A DNA stretch of 64,000 nucleotides from Solibacillus sp. FSL R5-0449 (GCF_037975215.1 NZ_CP150239.1:3410001-3474000); one strand, 5' to 3'; shown: positions 29,972-42,248, counted from the first letter of the stretch. The notes: a model not told the origin generated them from the letters alone. Translations and numbers: made by a program.

Positions 29972-31954
29972 TTATAAAGCCTGTTTTATTATTTTTCTGT
30001 AATAATTGATTGTTAATGCAGCAAATATGATATACATGGTGATATATAATCCCATTGTAACAAGTAGAGGCGTTGTCAGTTCTGTACCGAACAAAAACCA
30101 GCCTGATTTAACTGCAAAGTAACTGTGCAACAGTCCGATCAGTAGAGGAACACCAAAGTTAAATAACTGTTTCATCATTATACCGCGCGTTAACTCCTCT
30201 TGTGTAAAACCGATTTTACGAAGAATCTTATAGGATTCCATCTCTTCATCCGCTTCAGACATTTGCTTAAAGTATAAAATGCTGCCCGTTGCCAGTAAAA
30301 AGGCTAAACCTAAAAACGCCGTTGTGAAGATTGTCGTTCCATAAAGGTTTAAATTGTATTCAACTGTAGCTTTTTGTGAACTGATTTTATTCAATTCTCC
30401 GCCATCTTCACCTTCAGCAAATAAATTCGCACCCGTTTGTTTATAAAGCTTTTCCGTGAGCTTGTAGGTTTCATCATCCGCATCAACCAGGTTAATCGAT
30501 ATCTGCTCTTGTGTTGTGTAGCCGATTGCTTGTTCCTTGTTTAGCTGTTGTAACTGTTCAAACACATGGTCTTCAACGATAACAACAAAGCCACCTGCCG
30601 TAATACGCCATGCCACAACAGATGTTTCGTTAACTTCCTTGATTTTCAAAGGAAATTGTTGCTCTTGATGCAGGAACGATAAATCCAAAGGTGCTTCCAG
30701 CGGCATAATATTTGCCTGAAAGCCGTTATACCCGGCAATAATTGCTTCGTTCTCGGAAAGCTGGGCATTAGGATCAAGCTGCTTGTAGTCCGAAACCGGA
30801 ATCATTAGCACATCTGCCATTGTATTGCCTTGAAGCATATCGACCAATTCACCAGAGAAAATTTTTGACATATCAAATTGTGCGCTTGTTAGTCTAAATG
30901 TCTTTTCCTCAAATGCAACCTCATTCTGCTTCAATTCTTTAATAAATGCATCTCCACGTCCATCTACTATTATATAATCTGCTGGTACTGAATTTTCAGC
31001 AGTACTATTTGCCGAATAATAGCTAATGTAGGAAAGAGTCGTGATGGCAAGAGACACTGCCGTAATAACAGTAATGAGTGTCAGGGATTTAGCATTCCCC
31101 TTCATACGGTGCATAATTGGTGTAAGCGCCAGAACATCGGTTAAATTCAAATGTCCTTTCTTTCTTAGACGGAACAGATTTAATATGAATGCAACCGAAT
31201 AGCGGAAGACAAAGTAAGTTCCGCCGATTGTCGTCGCTAATATAATGACCATGCTTAAAAATAAGTTTGTTGTATGTCCTGTAAATAATAACGTACTCTC
31301 ATAGTAGCCATAAATAATCAATGCTAATCCAATAGCACCCATTACCATAGGGAATACGCTAAAGCGTTTGACACGCTCGTCTGCCTGCTTGGATGCGTTA
31401 AATAGCGAAAGCAAACTTGTTCTGTACACCATAAATGCCATTTGCATTAAAATAATTACTAACAGAATGCCAAAAACGATTAACGTATTCACAACTGCGA
31501 CTTTATTGATACTTAATGTGACAACCGCTTCAAATTTTAATAGCTTCAGTAAGATCATCGCAAATAAACGTGAACTTAAAAAGCCTAATAAAATTCCGAC
31601 GCTTACCGCTCCGGCAAATAATAGAATGTTTTCGAAGGCGATCAGTCGTGTCACAAGCCCTTTTGTCATACCGACCAATTGATACAATCCAATTTCCTTG
31701 CTGCGTCGCTTAATAAATAAGTGATTGGCATACAGTACGAAGAACAGAACGATAAAATACAGCATATAAGATGCTGCTTCAAATCCTGAAGCTGCCGTTC
31801 CGCTAGCTTTTGTCGCTTCCATGACCGACTCATTATACTGCAGTGTTACAAACGAGAAAAACAGCGTCACACTGAAAATGAGTGCGAAAAAGTATAAATA
31901 ATAGTGACGCATATTCTTTATCATGCTTTTAAAAACAAGCTGACTAAGCTTCAC
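29972..31954 (-). CDS. BceB-type ABC transporter permease (FtsX-like)
   Basis: About 660 residues with the BceB layout: an N-terminal helix and FtsX domain (helices 2-4), further helices, a ~200-residue extracellular domain between helices 7 and 8 (about 320-530) that binds peptide antibiotics in this family, and a second FtsX domain. The start [20 protein letters not shown] matches Bce permeases. GTG 31954 has AGGCGGTGA 5 nt upstream inside the ATPase gene; GTG 31963 is an alternative. Partner of the adjacent ATPase and kinase, with resistance to or detoxification of a cell-wall-active peptide as the likely job. Confidence 0.9.
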   Translation of the reverse strand: MKLSQLVFKSMIKNMRHYYLYFFALIFSVTLFFSFVTLQYNESVMEATKASGTAASGFEAASYMLYFIVLFFVLYANHLFIKRRSKEIGLYQLVGMTKGLVTRLIAFENILLFAGAVSVGILLGFLSSRLFAMILLKLLKFEAVVTLSINKVAVVNTLIVFGILLVIILMQMAFMVYRTSLLSLFNASKQADERVKRFSVFPMVMGAIGLALIIYGYYESTLLFTGHTTNLFLSMVIILATTIGGTYFVFRYSVAFILNLFRLRKKGHLNLTDVLALTPIMHRMKGNAKSLTLITVITAVSLAITTLSYISYYSANSTAENSVPADYIIVDGRGDAFIKELKQNEVAFEEKTFRLTSAQFDMSKIFSGELVDMLQGNTMADVLMIPVSDYKQLDPNAQLSENEAIIAGYNGFQANIMPLEAPLDLSFLHQEQQFPLKIKEVNETSVVAWRITAGGFVVIVEDHVFEQLQQLNKEQAIGYTTQEQISINLVDADDETYKLTEKLYKQTGANLFAEGEDGGELNKISSQKATVEYNLNLYGTTIFTTAFLGLAFLLATGSILYFKQMSEADEEMESYKILRKIGFTQEELTRGIMMKQLFNFGVPLLIGLLHSYFAVKSGWFLFGTELTTPLLVTMGLYITMYIIFAALTINYYRKIIKQAL

Positions 31955-32705
31955 TCTGCTCACCGCCTAAAACACTTTGCGTATTCAAGATTTGCTGGAA
32001 AAATTCATTGCGCGATTTATCCCCTTTATACAGTTCCGTATAAATTTGTCCGTCTTTTAAAAACAGTACACGCGAACAGAAGCTTGCTGCAATGGCATCA
32101 TGTGTTACCATCATGATCGTTGCGTTTTTTGCTTTATTGATTTTCTCTAAATTATCGAGCAGTGCTGTAGCGGCTTTTGAATCAAGTGCCCCTGTTGGCT
32201 CATCTGCAAATACAAGTGATGGATTGGTTACCAGGGCTCTTGCTGCCGATGTTCGCTGCTTTTGGCCACCGGATATCTCATTCGGGTATTTCGTTAAAAT
32301 ATCACCAATCCCTAAAATTGTTACGAGCTCCTGTAAACGTTGCTCCGCCGCCGCTTTTGGAATAGAGCTGAGCGATAACGGCAACAGTATATTTTCCTTT
32401 ACCGTCAATGTATCCAGTAAATTATAATCCTGGAAGATGAAACCGAGTTCATCGCGTCTGAACTTCGCCAATGTACGCTCCTTCATTCCTTGGAGCTTTT
32501 GTCCATTGATTTCAACAAATCCGTCTGTCACCTGGTCTATGGAGCACAGTACATTTAATAATGTTGTTTTGCCTGAGCCTGAAGCACCCATAATACCGAC
32601 AAATTCACCTTTTTCCACTTCCAAATCTATGCCCTTTAAAACTTCCTGTGCAAGAGAGCGCTTGCCATATGTTTTTCGAACTTTACGTGCGATTAAAATG
32701 CTCAT
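31944..32705 (-). CDS. BceA-type ABC transporter ATPase
   Basis: 253 residues: Walker A GASGSGKT (40-47), Q-loop F-Q-D-Y-N-L, signature I-S-G-G-Q (here [10 protein letters not shown]), Walker B L-V-F-A-D-E-P-T and switch V-T-H-D. The MacB/LolD-like class typical of Bce systems. ATG 32705 has AGGGTG 5-6 nt upstream; an in-frame GTG nine bases earlier was rejected. It overlaps the permease gene by 11 bp. Confidence 0.92.
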   Translation of the reverse strand: MSILIARKVRKTYGKRSLAQEVLKGIDLEVEKGEFVGIMGASGSGKTTLLNVLCSIDQVTDGFVEINGQKLQGMKERTLAKFRRDELGFIFQDYNLLDTLTVKENILLPLSLSSIPKAAAEQRLQELVTILGIGDILTKYPNEISGGQKQRTSAARALVTNPSLVFADEPTGALDSKAATALLDNLEKINKAKNATIMMVTHDAIAASFCSRVLFLKDGQIYTELYKGDKSRNEFFQQILNTQSVLGGEQSEA

Positions 32706-32767
32706 CGTTTCCACCCTTTCTTGTTACTTTCATTCTACATGTTCCGTTACCTGAAATCGTTTGATTT

Positions 32768-32815
32768 ACATGACAAAAACGCGTGGTAAGTGACAAGTTC
32801 GTCACATTCCAAGCG
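32768..32815 (-). terminator. Hairpin between kinase and ABC genes (terminator and possible regulator box)
   Basis: Minus strand: imperfect stem CGC-T-TGG...CCA-C-GCG around GTGAC (32797-32793)/GTCAC dyad with 6-nt centre, then five T. It overlaps the last codons of the kinase gene. The GTGAC-N6-GTCAC dyad lies about 45 bp before a TAGAAT -10 candidate, so it could also bind the response regulator. Confidence 0.5.
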
Positions 32816-33773
32816 TTTTTTGATAGTCATTCATAATAGGGAAAGTAATCTTAACAGTGGTACCTGCCCCTTCTGTTGATTCGATTGCCAGAACAATAAG
32901 CAGTGATTGTGCTGCCTGTTTAGCAAGGTATAGCCCCATTCCTGTTGCAGCACTCGTTTCACGACCAATTGTTCCCGTATAGGATTTCCGGAATACTCGC
33001 GGCAAATCTTCACGCTTTATACCGATTCCGTCATCTTGAACGATAAGAACTGCCTGCTCCTTAACGATTTGAGATGATATTCTAATTTCTCCCCCGATAT
33101 GGCTATACTTAACCGCATTCGATAAAATTTGCCTTACGATAAAACCTAGCCACTTTGCATCTGAATGTACAGTTAGATTATCCACTTCCAGATCAATGGC
33201 GAGCTGCTTTTCAAAACACCAGCTGCGCAATGCTTTAATTTCCTGAATCAGTACATCCTTCACCTTTACTTTTTCAATACGGTTATCAAGCTCGATCGTC
33301 ATTAGACGTGTTGCATGAAGCTGCTGATCTAATAATAAATAAAGGCGCAGCCATTCATTTTCGATGCGCTCCTTCACTTCACCATTCTCGACTTTTTCCA
33401 TCAACAGCTGCATTGCTGTTAATGGGGACTTCATTTCATGAACCCATGCTAAAAGCTCGTCCTGTCTTTCTAATACGATCTGCTTTTGTTCTTGTATTTT
33501 TATATTCTTATCAGCGAGCTGTTCTTTATAATCTTCATGAATAACATCATAGTAAGTTCCACTATACTTCGAATAGGGCTTCATTAACTTCCTGTCTTTC
33601 ACATAGCGTAAACTGAAATAACCTGCTACAAGTGTAAACCAGATAATGTTTAAATAAAGTAAAGAAACCCCATGGAATCCAGTGTCGAGGAATAATATCA
33701 GATTCATCAGCAGCTGAAGCAGGATAACAAAGAGGATGGCGGATAAATATTGTCTTATAAACAAACGGATCAT
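32802..33773 (-). CDS. BceS-type intramembrane-sensing histidine kinase
   Basis: 323 residues. Two transmembrane helices (8-30 and 36-57) with almost no extracellular loop, as in BceS kinases that sense through their partner transporter. Phospho-acceptor His112 in W-V-H-E-M-K-S-P-L-T, N-box R-Q-I-L-S-N-A-V-K-Y-S, G1 D-D-G-I-G-I and G2 G-M-G-L-Y-L. The start overlaps the regulator gene by 4 bp. Confidence 0.93.
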   Translation of the reverse strand: MIRLFIRQYLSAILFVILLQLLMNLILFLDTGFHGVSLLYLNIIWFTLVAGYFSLRYVKDRKLMKPYSKYSGTYYDVIHEDYKEQLADKNIKIQEQKQIVLERQDELLAWVHEMKSPLTAMQLLMEKVENGEVKERIENEWLRLYLLLDQQLHATRLMTIELDNRIEKVKVKDVLIQEIKALRSWCFEKQLAIDLEVDNLTVHSDAKWLGFIVRQILSNAVKYSHIGGEIRISSQIVKEQAVLIVQDDGIGIKREDLPRVFRKSYTGTIGRETSAATGMGLYLAKQAAQSLLIVLAIESTEGAGTTVKITFPIMNDYQKTLGM

Positions 33774-34450
33774 TCATTCACCGCCATGTAGCCAAGACCT
33801 TTTTTCGTCACTATGACATTGAAAAGACCAATATCCTCTAAACGTTGGCGTAAACGGTTTACGTTGACCGTTAATGTATTATCATTTACGAAGCGTTCAT
33901 CATCCCATAATTTACGCATAAGTTCATCACGGGAGACGATTTGTCCTTTTGCCTTGACCAGCACCTTTAATATAAACAGCTCATTTTTTGTTAACTCGAT
34001 CTGTTGCTCTTTATAATGAACAGTCGCGCGGTCATAATGAATTTCGGCACCATTCCATCTTTCAAAATCACTTTGCTGTGTTTCCTGATAATTATAAGCA
34101 CGACGCAACAACGCTTGTACTTTTGCGACTAATACTTCAGTATGGAAAGGTTTTTGCACAAAGTCATCCGCTCCCATTTGCATCGCCATAATCATATCCA
34201 TTGGATGATCACGTGAGGAAAGAAATAAAATAGGGACGTTCGATACTGCCCTTATTTCACGACACCAATGGAAACCGTCAAATGCTGGCAATTGAATATC
34301 AATAATAACAAGCTGAGGCTCTTCTTCATTAAAAGTTACCATTATATGTTGAAAATCTTTCGGTCCAATTACTTGTATATTCCACTGTGCTAATCGTTCG
34401 CCTATCAATTCAAATATGGAGACATCATCTTCTATTAATAGTACCTTCAA
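33770..34450 (-). CDS. BceR-type OmpR-family response regulator
   Basis: 226 residues: receiver domain with acidic pocket Glu7/Asp8/Asp9, phospho-acceptor Asp51, Ser and Lys in F-L-S-S-R and V-Q-K-P-F-H, then a winged-helix DNA-binding domain (about 130-226) with N-D-N-T-L-T-V-N-V-N-R-L-R-Q-R-L. First gene of the regulator-kinase-ATPase-permease module. Predicted to switch on the downstream ABC genes when a peptide antibiotic is handled by the transporter. Confidence 0.93.
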   Translation of the reverse strand: MKVLLIEDDVSIFELIGERLAQWNIQVIGPKDFQHIMVTFNEEEPQLVIIDIQLPAFDGFHWCREIRAVSNVPILFLSSRDHPMDMIMAMQMGADDFVQKPFHTEVLVAKVQALLRRAYNYQETQQSDFERWNGAEIHYDRATVHYKEQQIELTKNELFILKVLVKAKGQIVSRDELMRKLWDDERFVNDNTLTVNVNRLRQRLEDIGLFNVIVTKKGLGYMAVNE

Positions 34451-34477
34451 AGAACATCACTCCTTCTATATACTCCC

Positions 34478-34523
34478 ATTATACAAAAACAAGCAATCCA
34501 ACCGTTACAAACTTTGCTATAAT
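34478..34523. promoter_or_regulatory. Back-to-back promoters between response regulator and LysR gene
   Basis: Two perfect -10 hexamers: TATAAT on the minus strand at 34483-34478 for the regulator operon, and TATAAT at 34518-34523 on the plus strand, preceded by TGC (extended -10), for the LysR gene. -35 elements are weak. Confidence 0.6.
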
Positions 34524-34567
34524 CAATTCAATTAAAGGAATTACAGGTGAAGAGGTGGAAAAGAAAA

Positions 34568-35455
34568 ATGGACTTACGCCAAATCGAATACTTTGTTGAA
34601 GTAGCCAAGCATTTAAGTTTTACGAAGGCAGCGGCAACCCTGCACGTATCACAGCCATCCATTAGTAAAGCAATTCAAAACTTTGAGTCAGAACTGGGCG
34701 TACCTTTATTTTACCGTTCATCCAAACAGCTTGAGCTGACGGATGCCGGTCAGGCCGTTCTCGTGAATTCGATGCAAGTACTTGAATCATTTCAAAACCT
34801 GCGCTCCGAATTAACGGATTTGATGGAATTAAAGAAAGGCCAAATTCGCATTGGGATACCACCAATCGTAGGCGCCGAATTTTTTTCAAAATTAATCAGC
34901 TATTATAAAGAGCTTAATCCATATATCGAAATTTTATTAACAGAAGTCGGAACAAAGCGCATACGCCAGGAAATTGAAGCAGGTGAACTGGATGTCGGAT
35001 TAGTATGCAGTGTGACTTCGACGAACGAGTCTTTGGAAACGATCCGATTTTTAAAAGATCCATTAATGTTAATCGTCCATGAGAGTCACCCTTTGGCAAT
35101 AAAGGAGACGATCCAGCTAAGTGAACTGGCAAACGAAACTTTTATTATTTACCGGAAAGATTTCATTTTATATGACCGCATTATCGAGGAATGCTCAAAA
35201 CATGGATTCTTCCCTACAATTGCCTGTGAAACAACGCAAAAAGATTTATTTATCGAAATGGTTCAGGCAAAACTGGGGATTGCGCTGCTTCCGAAAAAGC
35301 TAGCTGAAAAAATCCCTTACACATCGATTAAATGCATCCCTTTTCAGGAAGAAGAGATTTATCTTGAGCTGGGGGTTACGTGGAAGAAAAATAAATACTT
35401 ACCTTTTGCAGTACGGGAATTTATTAAACTTGCCCGTGAATTCGTTTCTAAATAA
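34568..35455 (+). CDS. LysR-family transcriptional regulator
   Basis: 295 residues: N-terminal winged helix (1-60) M-D-L-R-Q-I-E-Y-F-V-E-V-A-K-H-L-S-F-T-K-A-A with L-H-V-S-Q-P-S-I-S-K-A-I-Q, and a periplasmic-binding-protein-like effector domain (about 90-290). Start ATG 34568 with GAGGTGG upstream. Divergent from the Bce-type operon and convergent with the chemotaxis-type gene. The target and effector cannot be read from the sequence; a role at either divergent promoter is possible. Confidence 0.92.
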   Translation: MDLRQIEYFVEVAKHLSFTKAAATLHVSQPSISKAIQNFESELGVPLFYRSSKQLELTDAGQAVLVNSMQVLESFQNLRSELTDLMELKKGQIRIGIPPIVGAEFFSKLISYYKELNPYIEILLTEVGTKRIRQEIEAGELDVGLVCSVTSTNESLETIRFLKDPLMLIVHESHPLAIKETIQLSELANETFIIYRKDFILYDRIIEECSKHGFFPTIACETTQKDLFIEMVQAKLGIALLPKKLAEKIPYTSIKCIPFQEEEIYLELGVTWKKNKYLPFAVREFIKLAREFVSK

Positions 35456-35498
35456 AATGGTTGCCTAGAAAGTTTCAGTATCTCTAGGCAACCATTTT
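35454..35498. terminator. Bidirectional terminator between LysR and chemotaxis-type genes
   Basis: Perfect 16-bp arms (35454-35469 and 35483-35498; AAAATGGTTGCCTAGA and its complement) around a 13-nt loop between convergent genes. Confidence 0.95.
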
Positions 35499-36318
35499 AT
35501 AATTTATTGGCATATTCATTTAACTGTGTAGACATTACTTGAATTTCCTTCACAAAATCGGAAACTTGTTGAATGGACTCGCTCTGTAATGTTCCGATAG
35601 TGGAAATTTGAGCAATGGAGGTTGTAATTTTTTGTGTAGCCTCGTTGATTTGATCCATCGTTTCTCTAATTTTTTGTGTAGATTCAATTGTTTCTTTTGA
35701 AAACTTTCGGATTTCCGTCGCTACGACTTCAAAACCTTTCCCTTTTTCGCCTGCACGGGCAGCTTCTATTGCGGCATTTAAACCGAGCAGATTCGTTTGG
35801 TCTGCCATACGCTTCAACAATGATAAAATTTCGGAAGTGTGTTGAACATTCTTTTCAGCCTGTTTCGATTGTTGCAGTAACTCATTTGCCGACTCTTTTA
35901 AGCTTGTAGAACCACCCGCTATATTTACGATCTGTTCATTTGCATTTGTTAAAGAACCCGTTATTGCTTGGGAAATTTCTATTAATTCCGAATGCTTTCT
36001 TACTTGGACAGCAATTCCTCCAATGGTTTTACCTGTTTGATCGTATAATGGCGTTGCAGTTCCGATAAATTCAAAACCATAATAATCCGCGGGTACAACT
36101 GCTTCTAAACGTCGGCCTTTCTTCAATGCAATCATGAGCGGTTCATCATGATTCAATTGTTGACCTACTTGTATTTTCAGATCTAAATCTTTTGCAGGGA
36201 AATAGGCTATAAACTTTTCAAGATCACATACGGCAATTGATAATTCTGTCGGAATTGCTTCTTTCATAACTGAAATCATTGAAATAAGCGCACCTAAGGA
36301 TTCTATTCTGTTTTGCAT
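35497..36318 (-). CDS. Soluble methyl-accepting chemotaxis-type protein (YfmS-like)
   Basis: 273 residues with no transmembrane segment. The first ~115 residues form a PAS/GAF-like sensor ([12 protein letters not shown] and G-x-A-x-P-L-Y-D). Then a short coiled-coil signalling domain follows with the hairpin tip [19 protein letters not shown]-x-G-K-G-F, the CheA/CheW-contact region. Its compactness resembles B. subtilis YfmS. Ligand unknown. Separated from glcB by a terminator and its own promoter region. Confidence 0.88.
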   Translation of the reverse strand: MQNRIESLGALISMISVMKEAIPTELSIAVCDLEKFIAYFPAKDLDLKIQVGQQLNHDEPLMIALKKGRRLEAVVPADYYGFEFIGTATPLYDQTGKTIGGIAVQVRKHSELIEISQAITGSLTNANEQIVNIAGGSTSLKESANELLQQSKQAEKNVQHTSEILSLLKRMADQTNLLGLNAAIEAARAGEKGKGFEVVATEIRKFSKETIESTQKIRETMDQINEATQKITTSIAQISTIGTLQSESIQQVSDFVKEIQVMSTQLNEYANKL

Positions 36319-36363
36319 TTTGATCCTCTTCTTTCCTATTACTTAAATTACTATATTATGACT

Positions 36364-36394
36364 ATTATACCATTTCACCTATATATTAAGTGAA
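36364..36394 (-). promoter_or_regulatory. Promoter region of the chemotaxis-type gene with dyad
   Basis: TATAAT (36369-36364) and immediately upstream the inverted repeat TTCAC-N11-GTGAA (36374-36394), which overlaps where a -35 would sit. Candidate operator. Confidence 0.45.
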
Positions 36395-36421
36395 TCCGCA
36401 CTTATTTTTATCATTTAAATG

Positions 36422-36454
36422 AAAAAGACTACTATTTCAGAAGAAATAGTAGTC
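36422..36454 (-). terminator. Terminator after glcB
   Basis: Perfect 12-bp arms GACTACTATTTC (36454-36443 on minus) and its complement (36438-36427), 4-nt loop, then five T. Confidence 0.92.
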
Positions 36455-36464
36455 ACATAGAAAA

Positions 36465-38642
36465 TTACGCGTTTACTTTTTGTTTTGCTTTAGCTTCAAT
36501 ACGCTTTTTGTGTAAAATCGGTTCTGTATAGCCGTTTGGCTGATTATAACCTTTAAATATCAATTCACTTGCCGCTTGGAATGCTACGGAACCTTCATAG
36601 TTTGCTGACATAGGCGAGTAATCCGGATCATCGGCATTTTGTTCATCAACAACTTTTGCCATGCGGTTCAATGATTCCTCTACTTGCTCTTTCGTACAAA
36701 TTCCGTGATGCAGCCAGTTTGCTACATGCTGACTTGAAATACGCAGTGTTGCACGGTCTTCCATTAAGCCAATATCATTAATGTCCGGCACTTTCGAACA
36801 ACCCACTCCATGTTCTACCCAGCGAACAACATAGCCTAGAATTCCCTGTACATTATTATCAAGCTCGTTTTGAATTTCTTCCGGTGACCAGTCTGTATTT
36901 GCCGCTACCGGTATTTCCAAAATCGCATCCTGTAAATCTTCCGATGTCACAATACCTTTTTGAACATCTTTTACATTTACTTCGTGGTAATGCGTTGCAT
37001 GTAACGTTGCGGCTGTCGGCGATGGTACCCAGGCAGTATTTGCCCCTGCTTTCGGATGATTGATTTTTTGCTCAATCATATCCGCCATTAAGTCCGGCAT
37101 TGCCCACATTCCTTTACCGATTTGTGCACGTCCTTGCAAGCCTGCATTTAACCCAACAATGACATTCGATTTCTCATATGAAGTAAGCCATGTTGAAGTT
37201 TTCATATCGCCTTTGCGAATCATTGGGCCTGCCTCCATCGATGTATGAATTTCATCACCAGTACGATCCAGGAATCCGGTATTGATAAATACGATCCGGT
37301 TTTTCACTTCACGAATACATGCTTTCAAGTTAAGTGATGTACGACGCTCCTCATCCATAACACCAATCTTTAAAGTGAAACGTTCCAACCCAATTAAATC
37401 TTCTACACGCTCAAACAGTTTATTCGCAAAGGCTACTTCTTTTGAGCCATGCATTTTCGGTTTTACGATATAAATAGAACCTTTTTGCGAGTTTTTATAC
37501 TGACCATTGCCAATCACTTCATGCTTCGCGATTAAGCTCGTTACGACACCATCCATTATTCCTTCAGGCACTTCACCGCCATCTTTATCTAAAATAGCCG
37601 GATTTGTCATTAAGTGTCCTACATTGCGGATAAACATTAACGAACGTCCGTTTAATGTTACTGTCTCACCATTAACTCCCGTATATACACGGTCAGGATT
37701 TAATGTACGTGTTACGGTTTTAGAGCCTTTTTCAAAAGTTGCCGTCAAGTCGCCTTTCATTAGGCCTAACCAGTTCGCATAAACTTCCACTTTATCTTCT
37801 GCATCTACTGCCGCTACCGAGTCTTCGCAGTCCATAATTGTTGTGATTGCAGACTCTAAATAAATATCTTTTACACCAGCTGCATCATCTTTTCCGATTA
37901 GATGGTTACGGTCTATTTGAATTTCAATGTGTAAATCATTATTTTTCAGTAAAACTGCAGTCGGCTGTTCTGCCGTTCCTTGATAGCCAACTAACTTTTC
38001 AGGTTCATTCAATGACGTTGTTTCACCATTTGTAAGTGTAATGACTAGTTTACCTTCTACAATTTTATAGGATGTCGCTTCTTTATGTGAAGCTGCTGTT
38101 AAAGGAGCAGCTTGATCTAAAAACTTTTTAGCATACGCAATTACCTTATTACCACGAATCGGATTATAACCTTTGCCTGCTTCTGCACCATCTTCACTAC
38201 TGATAGCATCCGTACCATAAAGGGCATCATAGAAACTTCCCCAACGTGCGTTTGCTGCATTGATCGCATAACGTGCATTGCTAACAGGTACAACGAGCTG
38301 CGGACCTGCCTGATATGCAATTTCTGTATCCACATTCTCTGTTTCCACTTTGAAATCTTCTACTTTTGGTTCTAAGTAACCGATTTCTTCTAAAAATGAT
38401 TTATAGTCGGCAAATTGGAAATTCCCCTTATTTCCTTTATGCCATTCATTAATTTGTGTTTGCAGTGTATCCCGTTTAGCAAGCAATGCCTTATTTTCCG
38501 GTGCCAGCTCATGAATAAGCTGATCAAATCCGTTCCAAAATGCCGTTTGCTCTACTCCGCTATTCGGTAAAACTCGCTCATTAATAAACTGAAATAATAC
38601 TTCTGCTACTTGTAAGTTTCCCACTTGCACATAATTTGTCAC
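36465..38642 (-). CDS. glcB: Malate synthase G
   Basis: 725 residues, the long G form rather than the ~530-residue A form. The TIM-barrel active site is visible: [10 protein letters not shown] with the catalytic Arg, [11 protein letters not shown] near 272, G-V-G-C-S-K-V-P-D and [13 protein letters not shown] with the catalytic Asp. Condenses glyoxylate with acetyl-CoA to malate. No isocitrate lyase gene is in the window, so the glyoxylate source (glycolate or shunt) is not clear. GTG start with GGGGG 7 nt upstream. Lies in the block between tufA and rpsJ, absent from that position in B. subtilis. Confidence 0.96.
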   Translation of the reverse strand: MTNYVQVGNLQVAEVLFQFINERVLPNSGVEQTAFWNGFDQLIHELAPENKALLAKRDTLQTQINEWHKGNKGNFQFADYKSFLEEIGYLEPKVEDFKVETENVDTEIAYQAGPQLVVPVSNARYAINAANARWGSFYDALYGTDAISSEDGAEAGKGYNPIRGNKVIAYAKKFLDQAAPLTAASHKEATSYKIVEGKLVITLTNGETTSLNEPEKLVGYQGTAEQPTAVLLKNNDLHIEIQIDRNHLIGKDDAAGVKDIYLESAITTIMDCEDSVAAVDAEDKVEVYANWLGLMKGDLTATFEKGSKTVTRTLNPDRVYTGVNGETVTLNGRSLMFIRNVGHLMTNPAILDKDGGEVPEGIMDGVVTSLIAKHEVIGNGQYKNSQKGSIYIVKPKMHGSKEVAFANKLFERVEDLIGLERFTLKIGVMDEERRTSLNLKACIREVKNRIVFINTGFLDRTGDEIHTSMEAGPMIRKGDMKTSTWLTSYEKSNVIVGLNAGLQGRAQIGKGMWAMPDLMADMIEQKINHPKAGANTAWVPSPTAATLHATHYHEVNVKDVQKGIVTSEDLQDAILEIPVAANTDWSPEEIQNELDNNVQGILGYVVRWVEHGVGCSKVPDINDIGLMEDRATLRISSQHVANWLHHGICTKEQVEESLNRMAKVVDEQNADDPDYSPMSANYEGSVAFQAASELIFKGYNQPNGYTEPILHKKRIEAKAKQKVNA

Positions 38643-38668
38643 TATAAATCCCCCTTTTAAATGAACAT

Positions 38669-38687
38669 TTCTAATAATTCATTAGAA
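38669..38687. promoter_or_regulatory. Dyad operator candidate upstream of glcB
   Basis: TTCTAAT-AATTC-ATTAGAA, 7-bp perfect arms, 27 bp upstream of the glcB start and downstream of a TATAAT -10 candidate (about 38704-38709 on the minus strand). Position suits a repressor. Confidence 0.45.
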
Positions 38688-38782
38688 TCCCCTGTTCTTA
38701 CGTTTCATTATACAAGAGTCATGATATATAAATGAAATACATATATTGAATAAACATTATGCTTTTACGCTATAAAGGGTAC

Positions 38783-38822
38783 AAAAAAACACCTTGCAAG
38801 CGTCCCTGCAAGGTGTTTTTGA
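38783..38822. terminator. Terminator after tufA
   Basis: 14-bp arms AAAAACACCTTGCA (38785-38798) and TGCAAGGTGTTTTT (38807-38820). It ends the str operon before the accessory block. Confidence 0.95.
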
Positions 38823-38842
38823 AAATTAGCGATTAGCTAAAA

Positions 38843-40030
<1,188 letters not shown>

Positions 40031-40090
40031 TAGAAAATGCCTCCTCAGAGATATGTTTTATTTTTTTGAAATTATTTATTCTAAGATGCC

Positions 40091-40117
40091 GACTATAAAC
40101 GGGCCCCATCTATAGTC
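40091..40117 (-). other. Long hairpin between fusA and tufA
   Basis: A 27-nt near-perfect hairpin: outer GACTATA/TATAGTC (40091-40097 and 40111-40117) continuing through G-U and GGG/CCC pairs to a tiny loop (about 11-12 bp). No U tract follows. Confidence 0.5.
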
Positions 40118-40169
40118 AGTCAATCATAGCTTACAAATTATTTATACTTGATGCAAGGTGAAATTTCAA

Positions 40170-42248
40170 TTATTCACCTTTATTTTTTTTGATGATATCT
40201 TCTGCAATTGATTTTGGTACTTCTTCATAGTGATCGAACGTCATTGAGAATACACCGCGACCTTGAGTAGCAGATCGTAAAGTTGTTGCATATCCAAACA
40301 TTTCAGATAGTGGAACCATAGCACGTACTACTTGAGAGTTACCACGAGCTTCCATACCCTCTACGCGACCGCGACGAGCAGTAATGTTACCCATAATATC
40401 ACCAAGGTACTCTTCTGGAATTACAACTTCCACTTTCATCATTGGCTCTAAGATTACTGGGTTACATTTTTTAGCTGCTTCTTTTAAAGCCATAGATGCA
40501 GCGATTTTGAACGCCATTTCACTTGAGTCAACATCATGGTAAGAACCGAATACTAATTTCGCTTTAATGTCGATTAGTGGGTAACCCGCAACAACACCGC
40601 GGTCAAGAGAGTCACGTAGACCCGCTTCTACTGCAGGGATGTATTCACGAGGTACAACACCACCAACGATAGCGTTTTCGAATTCGAAACCTTTACCCTC
40701 TTCGTTTGGAGAGAACTCGATCGTTACGTCACCGTATTGACCGCGACCACCAGATTGACGAGAGAATTTACCTTGAACTTTCGCTTCGCTACGGAATGTT
40801 TCACGGTAAGATACCATTGGAGCACCCACGTTAGCTTCAACTTTAAATTCACGTTTCATACGGTCAACTAAGATATCAAGGTGAAGTTCACCCATACCAG
40901 AGATGATTGTTTGACCTGTTTCAGTGTCAGTATGTGCACGGAATGTTGGATCTTCTTCTTGTAGTTTAGCTAATGCTTGACCCATTTTATCTTGGTCAGC
41001 TTTAGATTTTGGTTCTACAGAAAGAGAGATTACTGGCTCTGGGAAGTCCATTGATTCTAAGATAACAAGGTTTTTCTCGTCACATAGAGTATCACCTGTT
41101 GTAGTATCTTTAAGACCTACAGCAGCAGCGATATCACCAGAGTATACTTTTGCGATCTCTTCACGAGAGTTAGCGTGCATTTGCAGGATACGTCCTACAC
41201 GCTCACGTTTACCTTTAGAAGAGTTTTGTACGTAAGAACCTGCTTCTAATGTACCTGAGTACACACGGAAGAATGTTAACTTACCTACGAATGGGTCTGT
41301 CATTACTTTGAATGCAAGAGCTGCGAATGGCTCTTCATCAGAAGAATGGCGGATGATTTCTTCTTCGCCGTCAACGTCAGTACCTTTAATAGCTTCTACG
41401 TCTGTTGGAGCTGGAAGGTAATCAACAGCAGCATCTAACATTTTACGAACACCTTTGTGTTTGAATGCTGTACCACAAAGTACTGGGTAGAATTCTACCG
41501 CGATAGTCGCTTTACGGATTGCCGCTTTTAATTCTTCTTTTGAAATTTCTTCGCCTTCTAAGTATTTCTCCATAAGCTCTTCATCAACACTTGCAACAGC
41601 GTCGATTAGTTTCTCACGGTACTCTTCAGCTTGGTCCATGAATTCTGCAGGGATTTCTCCTACAGTTACTTCAGTACCTAAATCGTTACCATAGAACGTT
41701 GCGTTCATTTCGATTAAGTCGATAATTCCTGAGAATGCATCTTCAGCACCGATTGGTAATTGGATTGGGTGAGCATTAGCTTGTAAACGCTCGTGTAACG
41801 TACCTACAGAATATAGGAAGTCAGCTCCCATTTTATCCATCTTGTTGATGAATACGATACGAGGAACTCCGTATGTTGTAGCTTGACGCCATACTGTTTC
41901 AGTTTGAGGCTCAACACCTGATTGAGCATCTAATACTGTTACAGCACCATCAAGTACGCGTAAAGAACGTTCAACTTCAACAGTGAAGTCTACGTGTCCT
42001 GGAGTATCGATGATGTTAATACGGTGACCATTCCATTGAGCTGTTGTTGCAGCAGAAGTGATCGTGATACCACGCTCTTGCTCTTGCTCCATCCAGTCCA
42101 TTTGAGAACCGCCATCATGTGTTTCACCGATTTTGTGAATCTTACCAGTGTAATAAAGGATACGCTCAGTAGTTGTTGTTTTACCAGCATCAATGTGAGC
42201 CATGATCCCAATATTACGAGTATTCTCTAGAGAGAATTCGCGTTTCAT
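40170..42248 (-). CDS. fusA: Elongation factor G
   Basis: 692 residues, five-domain translocase. G1 AHIDAGKT (17-24), R-G-I-T-I-T switch, D-T-P-G-H, N-K-M-D. Domain IV tip region near 500-590. Catalyses ribosome translocation and, with RRF, recycling. Between rpsG and tufA in the str operon. A terminator-like hairpin lies in the rpsG-fusA gap, so its expression may be partly uncoupled from rpsL-rpsG. Confidence 0.99.
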   Translation of the reverse strand: MKREFSLENTRNIGIMAHIDAGKTTTTERILYYTGKIHKIGETHDGGSQMDWMEQEQERGITITSAATTAQWNGHRINIIDTPGHVDFTVEVERSLRVLDGAVTVLDAQSGVEPQTETVWRQATTYGVPRIVFINKMDKMGADFLYSVGTLHERLQANAHPIQLPIGAEDAFSGIIDLIEMNATFYGNDLGTEVTVGEIPAEFMDQAEEYREKLIDAVASVDEELMEKYLEGEEISKEELKAAIRKATIAVEFYPVLCGTAFKHKGVRKMLDAAVDYLPAPTDVEAIKGTDVDGEEEIIRHSSDEEPFAALAFKVMTDPFVGKLTFFRVYSGTLEAGSYVQNSSKGKRERVGRILQMHANSREEIAKVYSGDIAAAVGLKDTTTGDTLCDEKNLVILESMDFPEPVISLSVEPKSKADQDKMGQALAKLQEEDPTFRAHTDTETGQTIISGMGELHLDILVDRMKREFKVEANVGAPMVSYRETFRSEAKVQGKFSRQSGGRGQYGDVTIEFSPNEEGKGFEFENAIVGGVVPREYIPAVEAGLRDSLDRGVVAGYPLIDIKAKLVFGSYHDVDSSEMAFKIAASMALKEAAKKCNPVILEPMMKVEVVIPEEYLGDIMGNITARRGRVEGMEARGNSQVVRAMVPLSEMFGYATTLRSATQGRGVFSMTFDHYEEVPKSIAEDIIKKNKGE

